A model generated the notes under the pieces. That model had not been told where the DNA came from and made no database searches. It worked only from the letters and a program-made list of their open reading frames with translations. The position numbers and the translations under genes were made by a program. A DNA stretch of 64,000 bases from Xanthomonas vasicola (lineage in GTDB: Bacteria > Pseudomonadota > Gammaproteobacteria > Xanthomonadales > Xanthomonadaceae), in contig NZ_JSBW02000047.1 of the NCBI RefSeq assembly GCF_000772705.2, forward strand, positions 1 to 64,000. Direction: 5' to 3'. Below, in pieces: positions 46,192 to 55,455 of this stretch. How positions within the stretch are numbered: the first letter of the stretch is position 1; every line of letters starts with the position of its first letter.

Positions 46192-47532
46192 CTACGACGT
46201 CGACGCGCGCTCTGCAGCGGGAGCAGCAGGCGCCGGCACGGTCAGCAACTGCTCGGCCAGGCCGCGGTAGATCGGCGTCTTGCAGACCAGCCCGGAGACT
46301 GCGCGCGCGATCAGCACGGTGGCCAGAATCGGCAGCAGCATCTGGCTGGTGTCGGTGAGTTCCAGCGAGATCACCGCCGAGGTCAGCGGCGCCTGGGTTA
46401 CGCCGGTGAGATAGGCGCACATGCCCAGCAGCACGAAGGTGCGCGGGTCTACGCCGGGCATCAATACCGACAGGTTATGGCCGATGCCGGCACCTACAGC
46501 CAGCGCCGGTGAAAACAGACCGCCCGGGATGCCGGCCAGATACGAGACCAGATTGGCGATGAGTTTCATCATGCCGAACTCGTGGCCGACGACCGCATGC
46601 CCCTGCACCAGGCTGCGCGCCTGCTCGTAGCCGGTGCCGAAGGCACCTTGCCCGAACACCAGCGCAAGCCCGACCAGGGCAAGGCCGCACAACGCAGCCA
46701 GCAGCACCGGATGCCGCTGCCGCAGCGCGCCCAACCAGCGCGGTTTACCGCTGACGCTGGCCAGCACCAGCCGCGCGAACACGCCGCCGAGCAACCCTGC
46801 CACGCTGCCGCATAACGCAATCGCCAACCACGCCTGACCTAACGGCAGGGCCACCGCCACTTTGCCGAAATAGGTGTAGTTGCCCAGCAGACCCAGCGAC
46901 ACCACGCCACCGACGATCACGGCGGTGAGCAAGGTGCCGGAAAAGCGGTGCTCAAAGCGCCCGCTCAGTTCTTCGATCGCAAACACCACGCCGGCTAGCG
47001 GCGTATTGAATGCGGCCGCGATACCGGCGGCGCCACCGGCGAGCAGAAAGTGCGAGAGCTCGCGCGGGTCGCGAAAACCGAACCAGCGCCCGAACACATG
47101 CATCAGGCTGGCACCAACGTGCACGGTGGGCCCTTCGCGCCCCACCGATGCGCCGCCGAGCAGCGACAAGGTGGTCAGCGCGAGCTTGCCGACCGAGACG
47201 CGCAACGAAAGATTGCTGTCGCGAAACGCGGGGTCGGGATGCTCCAGCGCGGCAATCACCTGCGGGATGCCGCTGCCGCGCGTGGGCCGTAGCGCACCGG
47301 AGGTGAGCCAGGCAAGCAGGGCGAAGATGCCCGGCGTCAGCAGCAATGCCCACCAGATCGAGTGCGCGGTAATGTGCTGGAACAGGTGGAAGGCCGCGTC
47401 GCTGGCCTTGGCGAACACGATCGCCACCAGCGCTACCGCAATTGCGCCGCCCCACAGAGCAGCGCGACGACGCCAGCCTTCGCTGGATAACAGCGGCCGC
47501 AAGCGACGCGGCGGGGGATTGGAATCAGACAT
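46192..47532 (-). CDS. ClC-family chloride channel or H+/Cl- antiporter
   Basis: 446 residues from ATG 47532. Ion-selectivity motifs of the ClC family are intact: [15 protein letters not shown] (gating Glu) and [11 protein letters not shown]. About ten or more hydrophobic helices. There is no C-terminal CBS pair, as in bacterial two-domain-lacking ClCs. The upstream open frame is not family-like. Role: anion transport or acid resistance in the inner membrane. Confidence 0.92.
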   Translation of the reverse strand: MSDSNPPPRRLRPLLSSEGWRRRAALWGGAIAVALVAIVFAKASDAAFHLFQHITAHSIWWALLLTPGIFALLAWLTSGALRPTRGSGIPQVIAALEHPDPAFRDSNLSLRVSVGKLALTTLSLLGGASVGREGPTVHVGASLMHVFGRWFGFRDPRELSHFLLAGGAAGIAAAFNTPLAGVVFAIEELSGRFEHRFSGTLLTAVIVGGVVSLGLLGNYTYFGKVAVALPLGQAWLAIALCGSVAGLLGGVFARLVLASVSGKPRWLGALRQRHPVLLAALCGLALVGLALVFGQGAFGTGYEQARSLVQGHAVVGHEFGMMKLIANLVSYLAGIPGGLFSPALAVGAGIGHNLSVLMPGVDPRTFVLLGMCAYLTGVTQAPLTSAVISLELTDTSQMLLPILATVLIARAVSGLVCKTPIYRGLAEQLLTVPAPAAPAAERASTS

Positions 47533-47711
47533 CGCACTATTGTCGCACTGCCTGGCGGCAACAGTGTCTGCAGCGATCCACATTCCCGTGTTGTTTCCAG
47601 CGTCTGCGCGTGCCGGCGGCAACTCGAAACAGCGTGTTTATGCGGCTATATCGACGCTGACGCGGCACTTACATGCATGCTCGTCAGCGCTGCTGAAGAT
47701 GTCTGGGGTGT

Positions 47712-49010
47712 CTACTTGGCGCCAGCTGACGGCGGCACGCGCAAGGCCGGCAGCAAGGTCGCCGGATTGCCATCGTTGGGCGCGGCGGGGATGCCCAGCA
47801 GCCGGGTCATCAGCGCATAGACATCCACATTGTCGAACCCTGGCAGTGTCTTGCCCTGCGCCAGGTCCGGGCCTTGCGCCAGGAATACCGCGCGCATCGA
47901 CGGCAACCCCGGATCGAAGCCATGCGAGCCACGCGTGTCTTCCTGCGCACGTTTGGCGAGTTTGTCGGGAAACAGCGCATCCCAGCCTTCATGCATCTGG
48001 CACACGATCGGCGGAATCCGCGGATGGCTGCCGTAATGCCAACGCGCTGGCAGTTCTGCCTTGCGCCAGCAATCGTAGTGCGTGTGTGTGCCGAGCACGC
48101 TGGCCTCGGCTGCGGCCTGCTGGCCGGGCATTGGCTGGAAACCGATCACCTGGCCGTCGGTGACGGCGGTGGCGATCCGTGGCGGTGCGATCTCTTCCAC
48201 GCTGATCGCATGCCCCGGCGCAACCTCGGCCATGCCGTGATCGGAGACCACGATAATGTTGGTGCGCGCGCGGGTGCCGTCGCGCTGCATGCCATCCAGC
48301 AACTTGCCGATGGCCGCATCCACTGCGCGCGCAGCGTCGGCGTATTCGCGCGATTCGGGGCCGTGGTCGTGGCCGGCTTCGTCCACGTGTTCGAAGTACA
48401 GCGTGACCAGGCGATTGCGCTGGGCGCCGTCTGTCTTCAACCAGTTCCGCACCGCAGCCACGCGCGTGTCCAGGCTCACGCCTTCTTCGTAATGGCGCCA
48501 CTGCGACGGGCGCACGCCGTTGATCGCCGCCTCGCTACCTGGCCACGACCAGGTCGCCGCATGCTGGCCGGTCTTTTCCACGCCCACCCATACCGGTTCG
48601 CCACCCCACCAGCGTGCGTCGCCCACCGCGTCGGGTTTGCTCAACCAAAAATCTCCAAGCGCCGGGTCGCGCATGCTGTTGTGCACGATGCCGTGGTGAT
48701 CCGGGCGCAGGCCGGTGACCAAGGTGTAGTGATTGGGGAATGTCAGCGACGGATACGAGGGCGTCATCCAGCGCGCACGTACGCCCGCATGCGCCAGTTG
48801 CGACAGATTGGGCGTGATGCCGCGATCGAGCATGTCGGCGCGCAGGCCGTCGATGGAGATCAGCAACAAGGTATGCGGCGCGCTGGCCGATGCGGTGTTC
48901 GCCGCAGCAGTTGGCAACTGCGTGGGCGCGCTGCGCGAGGATGGCTGGCTGCTACAGGCCGCAAGCAGGGCAAACGCCGCTGCGGCAATTCCAAATCGTC
49001 GGTCGATCAT
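47712..49010 (-). CDS. Nucleotide pyrophosphatase/phosphodiesterase (NPP family) lipoprotein
   Basis: 432 residues. It hydrolyses phosphodiester and pyrophosphate bonds of nucleotides through a two-zinc alkaline phosphatase-like site. The nucleophile is Thr90 (YPSLTFPNH), and metal ligands include Asp54 (ISIDGLRAD), the Asp/His of VDEAGHDHG and VSDHGM, and a distal His. The numbering of Thr90 agrees with the structurally studied Xanthomonas NPP. The N-terminus is a lipobox (LLAACSS), so it is likely membrane-anchored in the periplasm. The gene after it (ogt) is functionally unrelated. Confidence 0.93.
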   Translation of the reverse strand: MIDRRFGIAAAAFALLAACSSQPSSRSAPTQLPTAAANTASASAPHTLLLISIDGLRADMLDRGITPNLSQLAHAGVRARWMTPSYPSLTFPNHYTLVTGLRPDHHGIVHNSMRDPALGDFWLSKPDAVGDARWWGGEPVWVGVEKTGQHAATWSWPGSEAAINGVRPSQWRHYEEGVSLDTRVAAVRNWLKTDGAQRNRLVTLYFEHVDEAGHDHGPESREYADAARAVDAAIGKLLDGMQRDGTRARTNIIVVSDHGMAEVAPGHAISVEEIAPPRIATAVTDGQVIGFQPMPGQQAAAEASVLGTHTHYDCWRKAELPARWHYGSHPRIPPIVCQMHEGWDALFPDKLAKRAQEDTRGSHGFDPGLPSMRAVFLAQGPDLAQGKTLPGFDNVDVYALMTRLLGIPAAPNDGNPATLLPALRVPPSAGAK

Positions 49011-49046
49011 GGCGGTAGTTTACGGCGCAGTGGTGATGCCGCGAAG

Positions 49047-49592
49047 TCAGCCAGTGCGTAGTACCGATATAGGGGCGAACAGATCGTCGGCGCGCGCGGC
49101 GCTATGCGGCGACCAACCTTCCAGCTGCAACAACGCCTGCTTGGTCGGCAGGCCGCCGCCGAAGCCGGTCAACGCACCATTGGCACCGATCACGCGATGG
49201 CAGGGCAGCACGATCGGCAGCGGATTGCGCCCGTTGGCCGCACCCACTGCGCGGCTCGCGGCGGGCTTGCCCACTGCCTGCGCAAGTTGCGCGTAGCTCC
49301 AGGTCTGCCCGAACGGAATCTGCGCCAGCGTGCGCCAGACCGTCAGCTGAAATGGCGTGCCTGCAGGCGCCAGCGGCAGATCGAAACTGCGTCGCCCGCC
49401 ATGCAGGTAATCAAGTAACTGTTCGCGTGCTTCGCGCACCAGCGGCGCATCGGGGGCGTGCAACCAGCGCGCACGGCCGATGGCGTCGTAGCGGTTCTGC
49501 GCGAACAGGATGTGGTGCACGCCGGTGTCGTCGGCGGCCACGCTGAGCGCGCCAATTGGTGAGGGAAAGGTGTCGTAGTGCAGTGTGCTCAT
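49047..49592 (-). CDS. ogt: Methylated-DNA-protein-cysteine methyltransferase
   Basis: 181 residues. Suicide repair of O6-methylguanine by transfer to Cys131 in the PCHRV motif (LPIVLPCHRVIG), preceded by the DNA-binding helix-turn-helix (GQTWSYAQLAQAVGKPAASR). The start overlaps the stop of the Ada/AlkA gene upstream by four bases (49589-49592), so both repair functions are made together. Length fits Ogt rather than the larger Ada. Confidence 0.95.
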   Translation of the reverse strand: MSTLHYDTFPSPIGALSVAADDTGVHHILFAQNRYDAIGRARWLHAPDAPLVREAREQLLDYLHGGRRSFDLPLAPAGTPFQLTVWRTLAQIPFGQTWSYAQLAQAVGKPAASRAVGAANGRNPLPIVLPCHRVIGANGALTGFGGGLPTKQALLQLEGWSPHSAARADDLFAPISVLRTG

Positions 49593-51052
49593 GCGCGGGT
49601 GTCCTTACGGTCGTTGGCCAGATGCCACAGGTGCAGCACGGCATAGGCGCGCCACGGGCGCCACGCCTGCGAGCGCGCATCGGTGGCGCGTTCGCTCAGG
49701 CGCCCGGGCGCCCCGAGCACCTGCTGCAGGATCAAATCGCCAGCCGGAAACGCATCCGGGTGCGACAACGCACGCATAGCCACGTAATGGGCGGTCCATG
49801 GACCGATCCCGGGTAGCGCGGTGAAGGCGGCGATGAAGTCGGGCAGGCGCTGCCCGGCACCGAAGTGCAGCCGGCCTTGCGCGCAAGCCGATGCCAGCGC
49901 ACGTAGCGTGGCGGCGCGCGCATGCGGCAGCCCAAGCTGTTCCAGCGGCGCGTCGGCAAGCTGTTCGGGTGTGGGGAAACTACGATTCAATCCGGGCGGC
50001 ATGTCGGCATGATGGCCGCCGTGACGGTCGACCAGCCGCGCCGCGAGCGTCGCTGCGCCAGCCACGCTGATCTGCTGGCCCAGCACCGCACGCACCGCCA
50101 CTTCGAAGCCGTCCCAGCCACCGGGCACGCGCAGGCCGGGTCGGCGCGCGATTGCCTCGGCCAGCAGTGGTTCCGGCGCGAGTGTGGCGTGCACGGCTTG
50201 CAGGTCTGCATCCAGATCGAACAGCCGGCGCACGCGCCGCACGATCTGCGGAATCTGGCGCGGGTCGGTGGCGCCGATGCGCAGCAGCAGTTCCGCGCGC
50301 TGCGCCGCCGCGCTGACTTCGATCACGCTGGCACTGCCCGGCGGGCCGATCACGCGACGGTAGCCGCTGGCATCGACTTGCTCGATCCCCGCGATCGCGC
50401 GGCGCTGCAAAAACGCCAGCATCGCCGGCAGATCCAGCGGCGGGCGATAGCCCAGGCGCAGTGTCAGTTCGCCGCCCGGAACCTCGGCGCGCTGCTTGCG
50501 CAAGGCCGACGGCGGCATGCCGCAACCCTGCAGAAACGCTGCGTTAAAACGCCGCAAGCTATTGAAGCCAGCAGCGAGCGCGACTTCGGTGATCGGCAAA
50601 GCGGTTTCGGTGAGCAATTGCTTGGCCAGCAGCAAGCGATGCGTGCCGTGCACCTGGATCGGCGTGGCACCCAATTGCTGCACGAATTGCCGCTGCAGCT
50701 GGCGCGCACTCAAGCCCACCGCATCGGCCAGCGTCTGCACCGGCTGCTCCTGCAGCGCGCCGTCGGCAATCATCGCCAGCGCACGCTGCACGCTCTCTTC
50801 GCCCAGATGCTGCTGCGCCTGCGGCGACAGCTCGGGCCGGCAGCGCAGGCATGGCCGGTAGCCGGCAGCGCTGGCCGCCGCGGCAGTGGGGTAGTAACTG
50901 ATATTGGCCGGCTTCGGCGGCGGCGCCGGACACACCGGGCGGCAATAGATGCCAGTGCTGCGCACGGCAGTGAAAAACAGCCCGTCGAAGCGCGCATCGC
51001 GCGCCAGGCGGGCGCGATCGCACTGGGTTCGGTCGGGCGTTGCGGTCTGCAT
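49589..51052 (-). CDS. Ada-like activator fused to 3-methyladenine DNA glycosylase (AdaA-AlkA)
   Basis: 487 residues, three modules. The N-terminal Ada zinc domain (about 1-75) uses Cys37, Cys41, Cys68 and Cys71 (TGIYCRPVCPA, RPCLRCRP); one accepts a methyl group from phosphotriesters and so turns the protein into an activator. An AraC-type DNA-binding domain follows (about 85-185). The C-terminal AlkA glycosylase (about 195-485) has the helix-hairpin-helix PGIGPWTAHYVAMRAL and catalytic Asp in FPAGDLI. Sensor, regulator and repair enzyme are thus one chain, and ogt is coupled downstream, forming an adaptive response to alkylation. Confidence 0.92.
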   Translation of the reverse strand: MQTATPDRTQCDRARLARDARFDGLFFTAVRSTGIYCRPVCPAPPPKPANISYYPTAAAASAAGYRPCLRCRPELSPQAQQHLGEESVQRALAMIADGALQEQPVQTLADAVGLSARQLQRQFVQQLGATPIQVHGTHRLLLAKQLLTETALPITEVALAAGFNSLRRFNAAFLQGCGMPPSALRKQRAEVPGGELTLRLGYRPPLDLPAMLAFLQRRAIAGIEQVDASGYRRVIGPPGSASVIEVSAAAQRAELLLRIGATDPRQIPQIVRRVRRLFDLDADLQAVHATLAPEPLLAEAIARRPGLRVPGGWDGFEVAVRAVLGQQISVAGAATLAARLVDRHGGHHADMPPGLNRSFPTPEQLADAPLEQLGLPHARAATLRALASACAQGRLHFGAGQRLPDFIAAFTALPGIGPWTAHYVAMRALSHPDAFPAGDLILQQVLGAPGRLSERATDARSQAWRPWRAYAVLHLWHLANDRKDTRA

Positions 51053-51199
51053 GGCACCAGTCTATGCGCTCGCCACCGCACCGGCTGGCCGTTTTCGGAC
51101 AGGGTTGCGGCGGGCCTGCGCGTTCATGGCTGGGTCAACCCATTGGCCCATCCAGCCATAGACTGCGGGTGATCTCCGTCGCGGTCAGTGCCCCACATC

Positions 51200-52459
51200 A
51201 TGTTGAAATTGGTTTGCCTGTCACTTGCCTGTTTGCTGCTGCTGGCCGCCTGCGATCGCTCGGCGACCTCCGCCGATGCGGCAGTTGCGCAGCAGAACGG
51301 TGCAGGGCAGGCGGGCGATGGCGACCATATGGTGTCGGTGGATACGCCCGACCCGATACCGCCGCCGCGCCCGCGTGCGCATGCCGGCGAGGCGGGATGG
51401 CCGCAGGCGGAGCTGGAGTCGGGCCAGGCCTGGATCAGCTGTGCGACCGATTACAGCCGCGAAGCCGGCGACGGCACGCTGCTGCCGGCACTGGACCGGG
51501 CCAGCGTGGAAGCGGCGCTGGCGCCATGCCGCGAGACCGGGCTGGTACGGGTGCGCTACGCCGGCAAGATCAACGCCGGGTTTGCAGCGCTGGTATGGCG
51601 GCTGGCCTCGGTGGCTGAGCAGTGGAAGTTGCCGCATCGCATCCTGGATCTGGATTCCAGCGGCGGGCAGGTGGAGGCGGCGATCCGCGCCGGCGACACC
51701 ATCGGCGAATCCAACTGGACCATCTGGGTGCGCGAAGGCTCGATCTGCCATAGCGCCTGTGTGTTCGTGCTGGCAGCGGGCGACAACCGGCTAGTGGCCG
51801 GCAAGGTCGGCATCCACCGCATGATGCGGATCAGCTCCAGGGCCACCTCGCGCGCCGAGCTCAATCGTGAGCTGCGCGAGGTCTACGGCAACGTCAAGGA
51901 TTATCTGGAGCGCAACGGCGTTGCAGTGGCGGTGGCCGACTTGATGATGACCGTGCCCAACCGCAGCCTGCGCCTGCTCACGATGGAAGAACTGCGCGAA
52001 TATGGCCTGGATGGCACCAACGCCGTGCAGGACGATCTGGAACGCATCCGCCAGATGCGCAAGTGCGGCGATGCCTTCGTGCGGCGCAAGGACGCGTTTC
52101 TGGTCGCCTTCGATCAGAAGTGCAAGGGCGAGGGTGCGGACCTGGACGCAGTCAATGCCTGTGGGTTGGCGCTGAAGCAGCGCTTCGGCTTTCCGGATGC
52201 GGCCTGCCCGGACGAAAGCCCGCTGGCCGAAACCGATGCCGCTGCCCTGCCGCCGGCCAGCCCGGCGGCCGAGACGCCGACCGGTGAGGCGGAGAACGGC
52301 AAGGTGCAGGCTGGCCAGGTGCAGAGCGGTCAAGCGCCGGCGAGCGATGCCCAGAACGTTGCCGCAGGCAGTGGTGCGCCCACTGCCGAGCCGGACGCCG
52401 CGCCAGCCCAGGATGCCGCCCAGGCCGACCCGCAGCCAGCGACCCACCCCGAAGGCTGA
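51200..52459 (+). CDS. ClpP/crotonase-fold periplasmic lipoprotein
   Basis: 419 residues. Lipobox LLLLAACD (Cys18) predicts a periplasm-facing lipoprotein. The central part (about 70-310) resembles COG3904-type ClpP-fold proteins: DLDSSGGQVEAAI (oxyanion strand), CHSACVFVLAAG with candidate nucleophile Ser185, and His206 in VGIHRM. The C-terminal 75 residues are a low-complexity Ala/Gln/Pro tail, probably disordered. A serine protease or a scaffold are both possible; the catalytic Asp is not clear. It starts divergently from the ada-alkA gene. Confidence 0.75.
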   Translation: MLKLVCLSLACLLLLAACDRSATSADAAVAQQNGAGQAGDGDHMVSVDTPDPIPPPRPRAHAGEAGWPQAELESGQAWISCATDYSREAGDGTLLPALDRASVEAALAPCRETGLVRVRYAGKINAGFAALVWRLASVAEQWKLPHRILDLDSSGGQVEAAIRAGDTIGESNWTIWVREGSICHSACVFVLAAGDNRLVAGKVGIHRMMRISSRATSRAELNRELREVYGNVKDYLERNGVAVAVADLMMTVPNRSLRLLTMEELREYGLDGTNAVQDDLERIRQMRKCGDAFVRRKDAFLVAFDQKCKGEGADLDAVNACGLALKQRFGFPDAACPDESPLAETDAAALPPASPAAETPTGEAENGKVQAGQVQSGQAPASDAQNVAAGSGAPTAEPDAAPAQDAAQADPQPATHPEG

Positions 52460-52536
52460 ATGCAGTGACGGGCTTCACGCGTATCGCACTACGCGCTGCC
52501 TATCGTCGCTGCATCACAACCGAGCCGGGGGGACGT

Positions 52537-52791
52537 ATGCGAGGCAAGACCAAGGGTGTGTTACTGGCATATCTACCGTCGGCGCTGTTGGTGCTGGTCG
52601 GCTTCGGTGTAGCCGAGTTACTGCGTCTGGCCGCTGCCGCCATGCACGAACAATGGCCGGCGACAGTGGCAAGCTGGCTGAGTCTGGTCGCGCTGATTGC
52701 CGCAATTGCGCGTGCTTTTTGGGTTAGCTGGCGTCTGTGGCGGCCGCGTACTGTGGCGGCCATGCCACCGGCTCCGGGAGGCGAGGTCTAA
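52537..52791 (+). CDS. Small two-helix membrane protein
   Basis: 84 residues from ATG 52537, preceded by a GGGGGGA purine run. Two hydrophobic segments (about 8-29 and 44-63), with a basic loop and Arg/Trp-rich C-terminus (VSWRLWRPR). No family is recognised. It follows the ClpP-like lipoprotein by about 80 bases on the same strand and could be co-expressed with it. Confidence 0.5.
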   Translation: MRGKTKGVLLAYLPSALLVLVGFGVAELLRLAAAAMHEQWPATVASWLSLVALIAAIARAFWVSWRLWRPRTVAAMPPAPGGEV

Positions 52792-52797
52792 GTTCAA

Positions 52798-53052
52798 TTA
52801 GAAAACGGCTATTGTGGTTGCCGACGGCGGAATGGCGCCGCCCGGGATCAGTGCGTGGCACTTCCATAACTTTGCCGCATGGGCGTCAATCCATTTGAAG
52901 CGGCTATCCACAGCGTACGGGCGACTCCAAGCAGAAAGGATAAAAGCGCCGCTGCCAGACCTGATTGCTTCTAGGGCATGAGTCTGTAGCCAGGATTCAA
53001 CGCTCGCCGCTTGCGCTCTCGATAAACGCATCGTCCACCAGCTCCTCGTCAC
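52798..53052 (-). CDS. Hypothetical short ORF
   Basis: 84 codons on the minus strand ending six bases from the previous gene's stop. The N-terminal part (MTRSWWTMRLSRAQAASVES) could be a helical domain, but there is no family match I recognise. Composition is less GC-rich at third positions than typical genes here. It may be noncoding. Confidence 0.25.
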   Translation of the reverse strand: MTRSWWTMRLSRAQAASVESWLQTHALEAIRSGSGAFILSAWSRPYAVDSRFKWIDAHAAKLWKCHALIPGGAIPPSATTIAVF

Positions 53053-53193
53053 CGCTCGCCATGTTTTGCCGCCCCCGTCCTCCCGCGCTGCGCTCGGGAC
53101 TTGTGTTGCGCGGGGCGCACCCTAGACTGCGCTACGCACCGCAAGGTATGCGGCGCTTCTCCTTCCACCCGATCCGTACAAGGTCTTCGTCCC

Positions 53194-53730
53194 ATGCTTC
53201 GTTCTCGTCTGGTTATCGCGTTGGCACTGGCTCCAGCGCTGGCGTTCGCTCAACAACCGCAGGCCGCCAGTCGCGCCGCGAGCCCGGCCGCCGCACAGCC
53301 AGCACCTGCAGCGCCCGCAGGCCAGCCGGCGCTCAGCACTGCGCAGCAAGCGCAGCTGACCAAGCAGAACACCGAAATGACCCAGGCGGCCCTGCGCGTG
53401 GCGCAGATGGTGGACGGCAACCAGATCGCTTCCTTGTGGGATGGCGCGTCCAAAGTGGCCAAGACTGCCGTCAAGCGCGATGTCTTCGTCAGCCAGATCG
53501 GCACCGAACGCGCGCGGCTGGGTGCGATGGTCGGGCGCGGGCAGGGATCGGTGACACGCGTCAAGTACGGCCCCGGCGCGCAGGTGCCCGAAGGCCTCTA
53601 CGTCAACGTCAGCTTCCCGACCCGCTTTGCCAAGGCACAGCAGCCGGTGCGCGAGCTGGTGTCGTTCCGTCTGGACGAAGACAAGACCTGGCGTCTGGCC
53701 GGTTACAGCCTGCGCACGGCGGTGAAGTGA
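53194..53730 (+). CDS. Periplasmic DUF4019-like protein
   Basis: 178 residues. Signal peptide (cleavage about residue 19, LAFA-QQ), a Pro/Ala/Gln-rich linker (20-50), then a domain of about 120 residues with WDGASKVAKTAVKRDVF and GLYVNVSFPTRFA, the pattern of DUF4019 proteins. They are small exported proteins of unknown role. The start at 53194 gives the only sensible signal peptide. It is followed by a MAPEG gene 25 bases later. Confidence 0.7.
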   Translation: MLRSRLVIALALAPALAFAQQPQAASRAASPAAAQPAPAAPAGQPALSTAQQAQLTKQNTEMTQAALRVAQMVDGNQIASLWDGASKVAKTAVKRDVFVSQIGTERARLGAMVGRGQGSVTRVKYGPGAQVPEGLYVNVSFPTRFAKAQQPVRELVSFRLDEDKTWRLAGYSLRTAVK

Positions 53731-53755
53731 TGTTTCCATCGGCCGGGAGGCACGT

Positions 53756-54157
53756 ATGCAACTGACGATCGAGCTGCAGACGCTGGGCTGGGCGATGGTG
53801 CTCGGGTTGGTGCAATTGCTGGCTGCCTCGGCCAGCATGACTGCCCAGCGCGGCACCAAGTGGAATGCCAGCGCACGCGATGGCGAGGCCAAGCCGCTCA
53901 CCGGCGTGGCCGCGCGGCTGGACCGTGCGTTCCGCAACTATCTGGAAACCTTTCCGATCTTCGCCGCCGCGGTGCTGGCGGTGAGCGTGGCGGGGCGTAC
54001 CAGTGCAGAAACAGCACTCGCCGTGCAGCTCTACCTATGGGCGCGTGTGGCCTATGTGCCGGTGTATGCCGCAGGGATCCCGTACCTGCGTAGCGCCATC
54101 TGGGTGGTGTCGTTCTGGGGCATCGTCAAACTGGTGCGCGCACTGCTGGGCGTTTGA
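53756..54157 (+). CDS. MAPEG-family membrane protein
   Basis: 133 residues, four hydrophobic helices. The MAPEG family pattern is visible (LDRAFRNYLETFPIFAA, then LWARVAYVPVYAAGIPYLRS). In eukaryotes the family includes glutathione transferases of membranes; bacterial members are mostly uncharacterised. The 3' end overlaps the convergent damaged gene at 54126-54504 by about 30 bases. Confidence 0.85.
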   Translation: MQLTIELQTLGWAMVLGLVQLLAASASMTAQRGTKWNASARDGEAKPLTGVAARLDRAFRNYLETFPIFAAAVLAVSVAGRTSAETALAVQLYLWARVAYVPVYAAGIPYLRSAIWVVSFWGIVKLVRALLGV

Positions 54158-54504
54158 TGCAGCGTTGCAGGCTGGGTGAGGCGCAATCCGGCGCTTGCGC
54201 CCGCGCCAAGATTGCATCGATTGCCGCCTGCGTATCGTCGGTACGCAGGCCTTCTTCAAGAATCGGCGCCACCCACGCGCAACCGGCCTTGGTCACATCG
54301 GCACGCCAGTCGCCGGGCCAGGCTTCCAGTTCGTGCAAGGCCAGCATGGTGCAGCCGCCTCGCTCGGCATGGCCGCCCGCGGATGGATTGCTCCAGCCAG
54401 AACGGTTTCTCCGAATCGACGGCGATCGAAAAAATGTAGACGTCGTGGGTTGGATCGTCGGCCGAAGGTGCGTGGTTGCGCTGACTGATCTCCACCACCT
54501 TCAT
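54126..54504 (-). pseudogene. Short conserved gene with a one-base frameshift
   Basis: From ATG 54504 the frame reads MKVVEISQRNHAPSADDPTH to WLEQSI, then shifts. The continuation in the second frame, GGCTMLALHELEAWPG to [15 protein letters not shown], joins naturally if one G is removed from the GGG near 54380. The start overlaps the S4-domain gene by ATGA. The intact protein would be about 125 residues, family unknown. A sequencing error at the G-run could explain it. Confidence 0.6.
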
Positions 54505-54743
54505 GCGTCAGGTTCGGCGTCCGGGTCCAGTGCCAGGACGCGAATTTCCACATCGTCCAACTGCACCAGCTGGCCGGGGCGGATCTTGGCGGTCTTACGC
54601 AGCTCCTGCACACCGTCGACGCTGACCGCGCCGCTGGCGACGATGGCCTTGCCCTGGCCGCCGCTGTCGGCGATGCCGGCCAGCTTGAGCAACTGGTTGA
54701 GTTCAATGTAGTCGCCGTCCAGGTCGACTTCCAGGTATTGCAT
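54501..54743 (-). CDS. S4-domain RNA-binding protein (YbcJ-like)
   Basis: 80 residues. A single S4 RNA-binding fold (YIELNQLLKLAGIADSGGQG followed by VASGAVSVDGVQE), as in the YbcJ family of small nucleic acid-binding proteins. The C-terminus is acidic. It overlaps the next gene start by ATGA, indicating coupling. Function in the cell is unknown; ribosome or tRNA association is usual for S4 domains. Confidence 0.85.
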   Translation of the reverse strand: MQYLEVDLDGDYIELNQLLKLAGIADSGGQGKAIVASGAVSVDGVQELRKTAKIRPGQLVQLDDVEIRVLALDPDAEPDA

Positions 54744-54779
54744 GGTGTGCTCGCGTGCAGGAAGCCGGCGATTATCCGC

Positions 54780-55426
54780 CTACTCGCGCTGGAAACGCGC
54801 AATCTGTTCCAGCAAGGTTTCGGTACGCGCGACGCTACGGCCGGCATGTGCGGTGTCGAGGCGTTCCAGCCACGGGGGACCCCTGCGCTGCAGCCGCCGA
54901 TCACCTAGCCAGGTGCCGATGCCGCCAGGCGCGCCGACCACCAGTTGCACAGCAGCCAGGCGTTCGGCAGCGACAAGCCGGTGAGAGTGCGCCACGCAGC
55001 GTCTGCCACTGCCACCCACAGCACCCAAACACTACGCCCAGCCACGGCGCCACGCGTGTGCGCCAGCGCCGCAGCTGTGCAAGCGCGCGCTGTGTCTGTA
55101 ACAGTGGCCTCGCGAAATCCAGTTGCGACAACAGCCACAGTTGCCGGACCGCCGAAGCTGCCAGCGCAACGCACCACAGCTGCAGCAGCACCCCGCCGAC
55201 GACGGCTGTCGCCTGATCGGCAAACGGGAGCCAGCTGTGGGCGATGACGCCGGTTTAATGTGATGGCGCACAGCAGTTGCACCGATTGGCTCAGCCACAA
55301 CAGGCGCAGTTGCGCACGTGCTGCGTGGCTGCGCATATCACCCAGCAGTTGGCTGGTGAGTGCGGTTTGTTGGTCCAGGCGTTGTTCCAGCGAACGCCAG
55401 GCGGCGGTGATGTCATCCAGTTCCAT
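54780..55426 (-). pseudogene. Inner-membrane partner of the sigma factor, multiply frameshifted
   Basis: From ATG 55426 the frame gives MELDDITAAWRSLEQRLDQQ and LWLSQSVQLL, the N-terminus of a family of small membrane proteins that follow ECF sigma factor genes in Xanthomonadaceae. Reading then needs at least three frame changes to recover VLLQLWCVALAASAVRQLW, FARPLLQTQRALAQLRRW and finally RTETLLEQIARFQRE at the end (stop 54780). It no longer encodes a full protein. In intact relatives it may act as anti-sigma or accessory protein. Confidence 0.7.
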
Positions 55427-55455
55427 GGCGTGCTCCGGTTGCGGATCGGTGTGGG

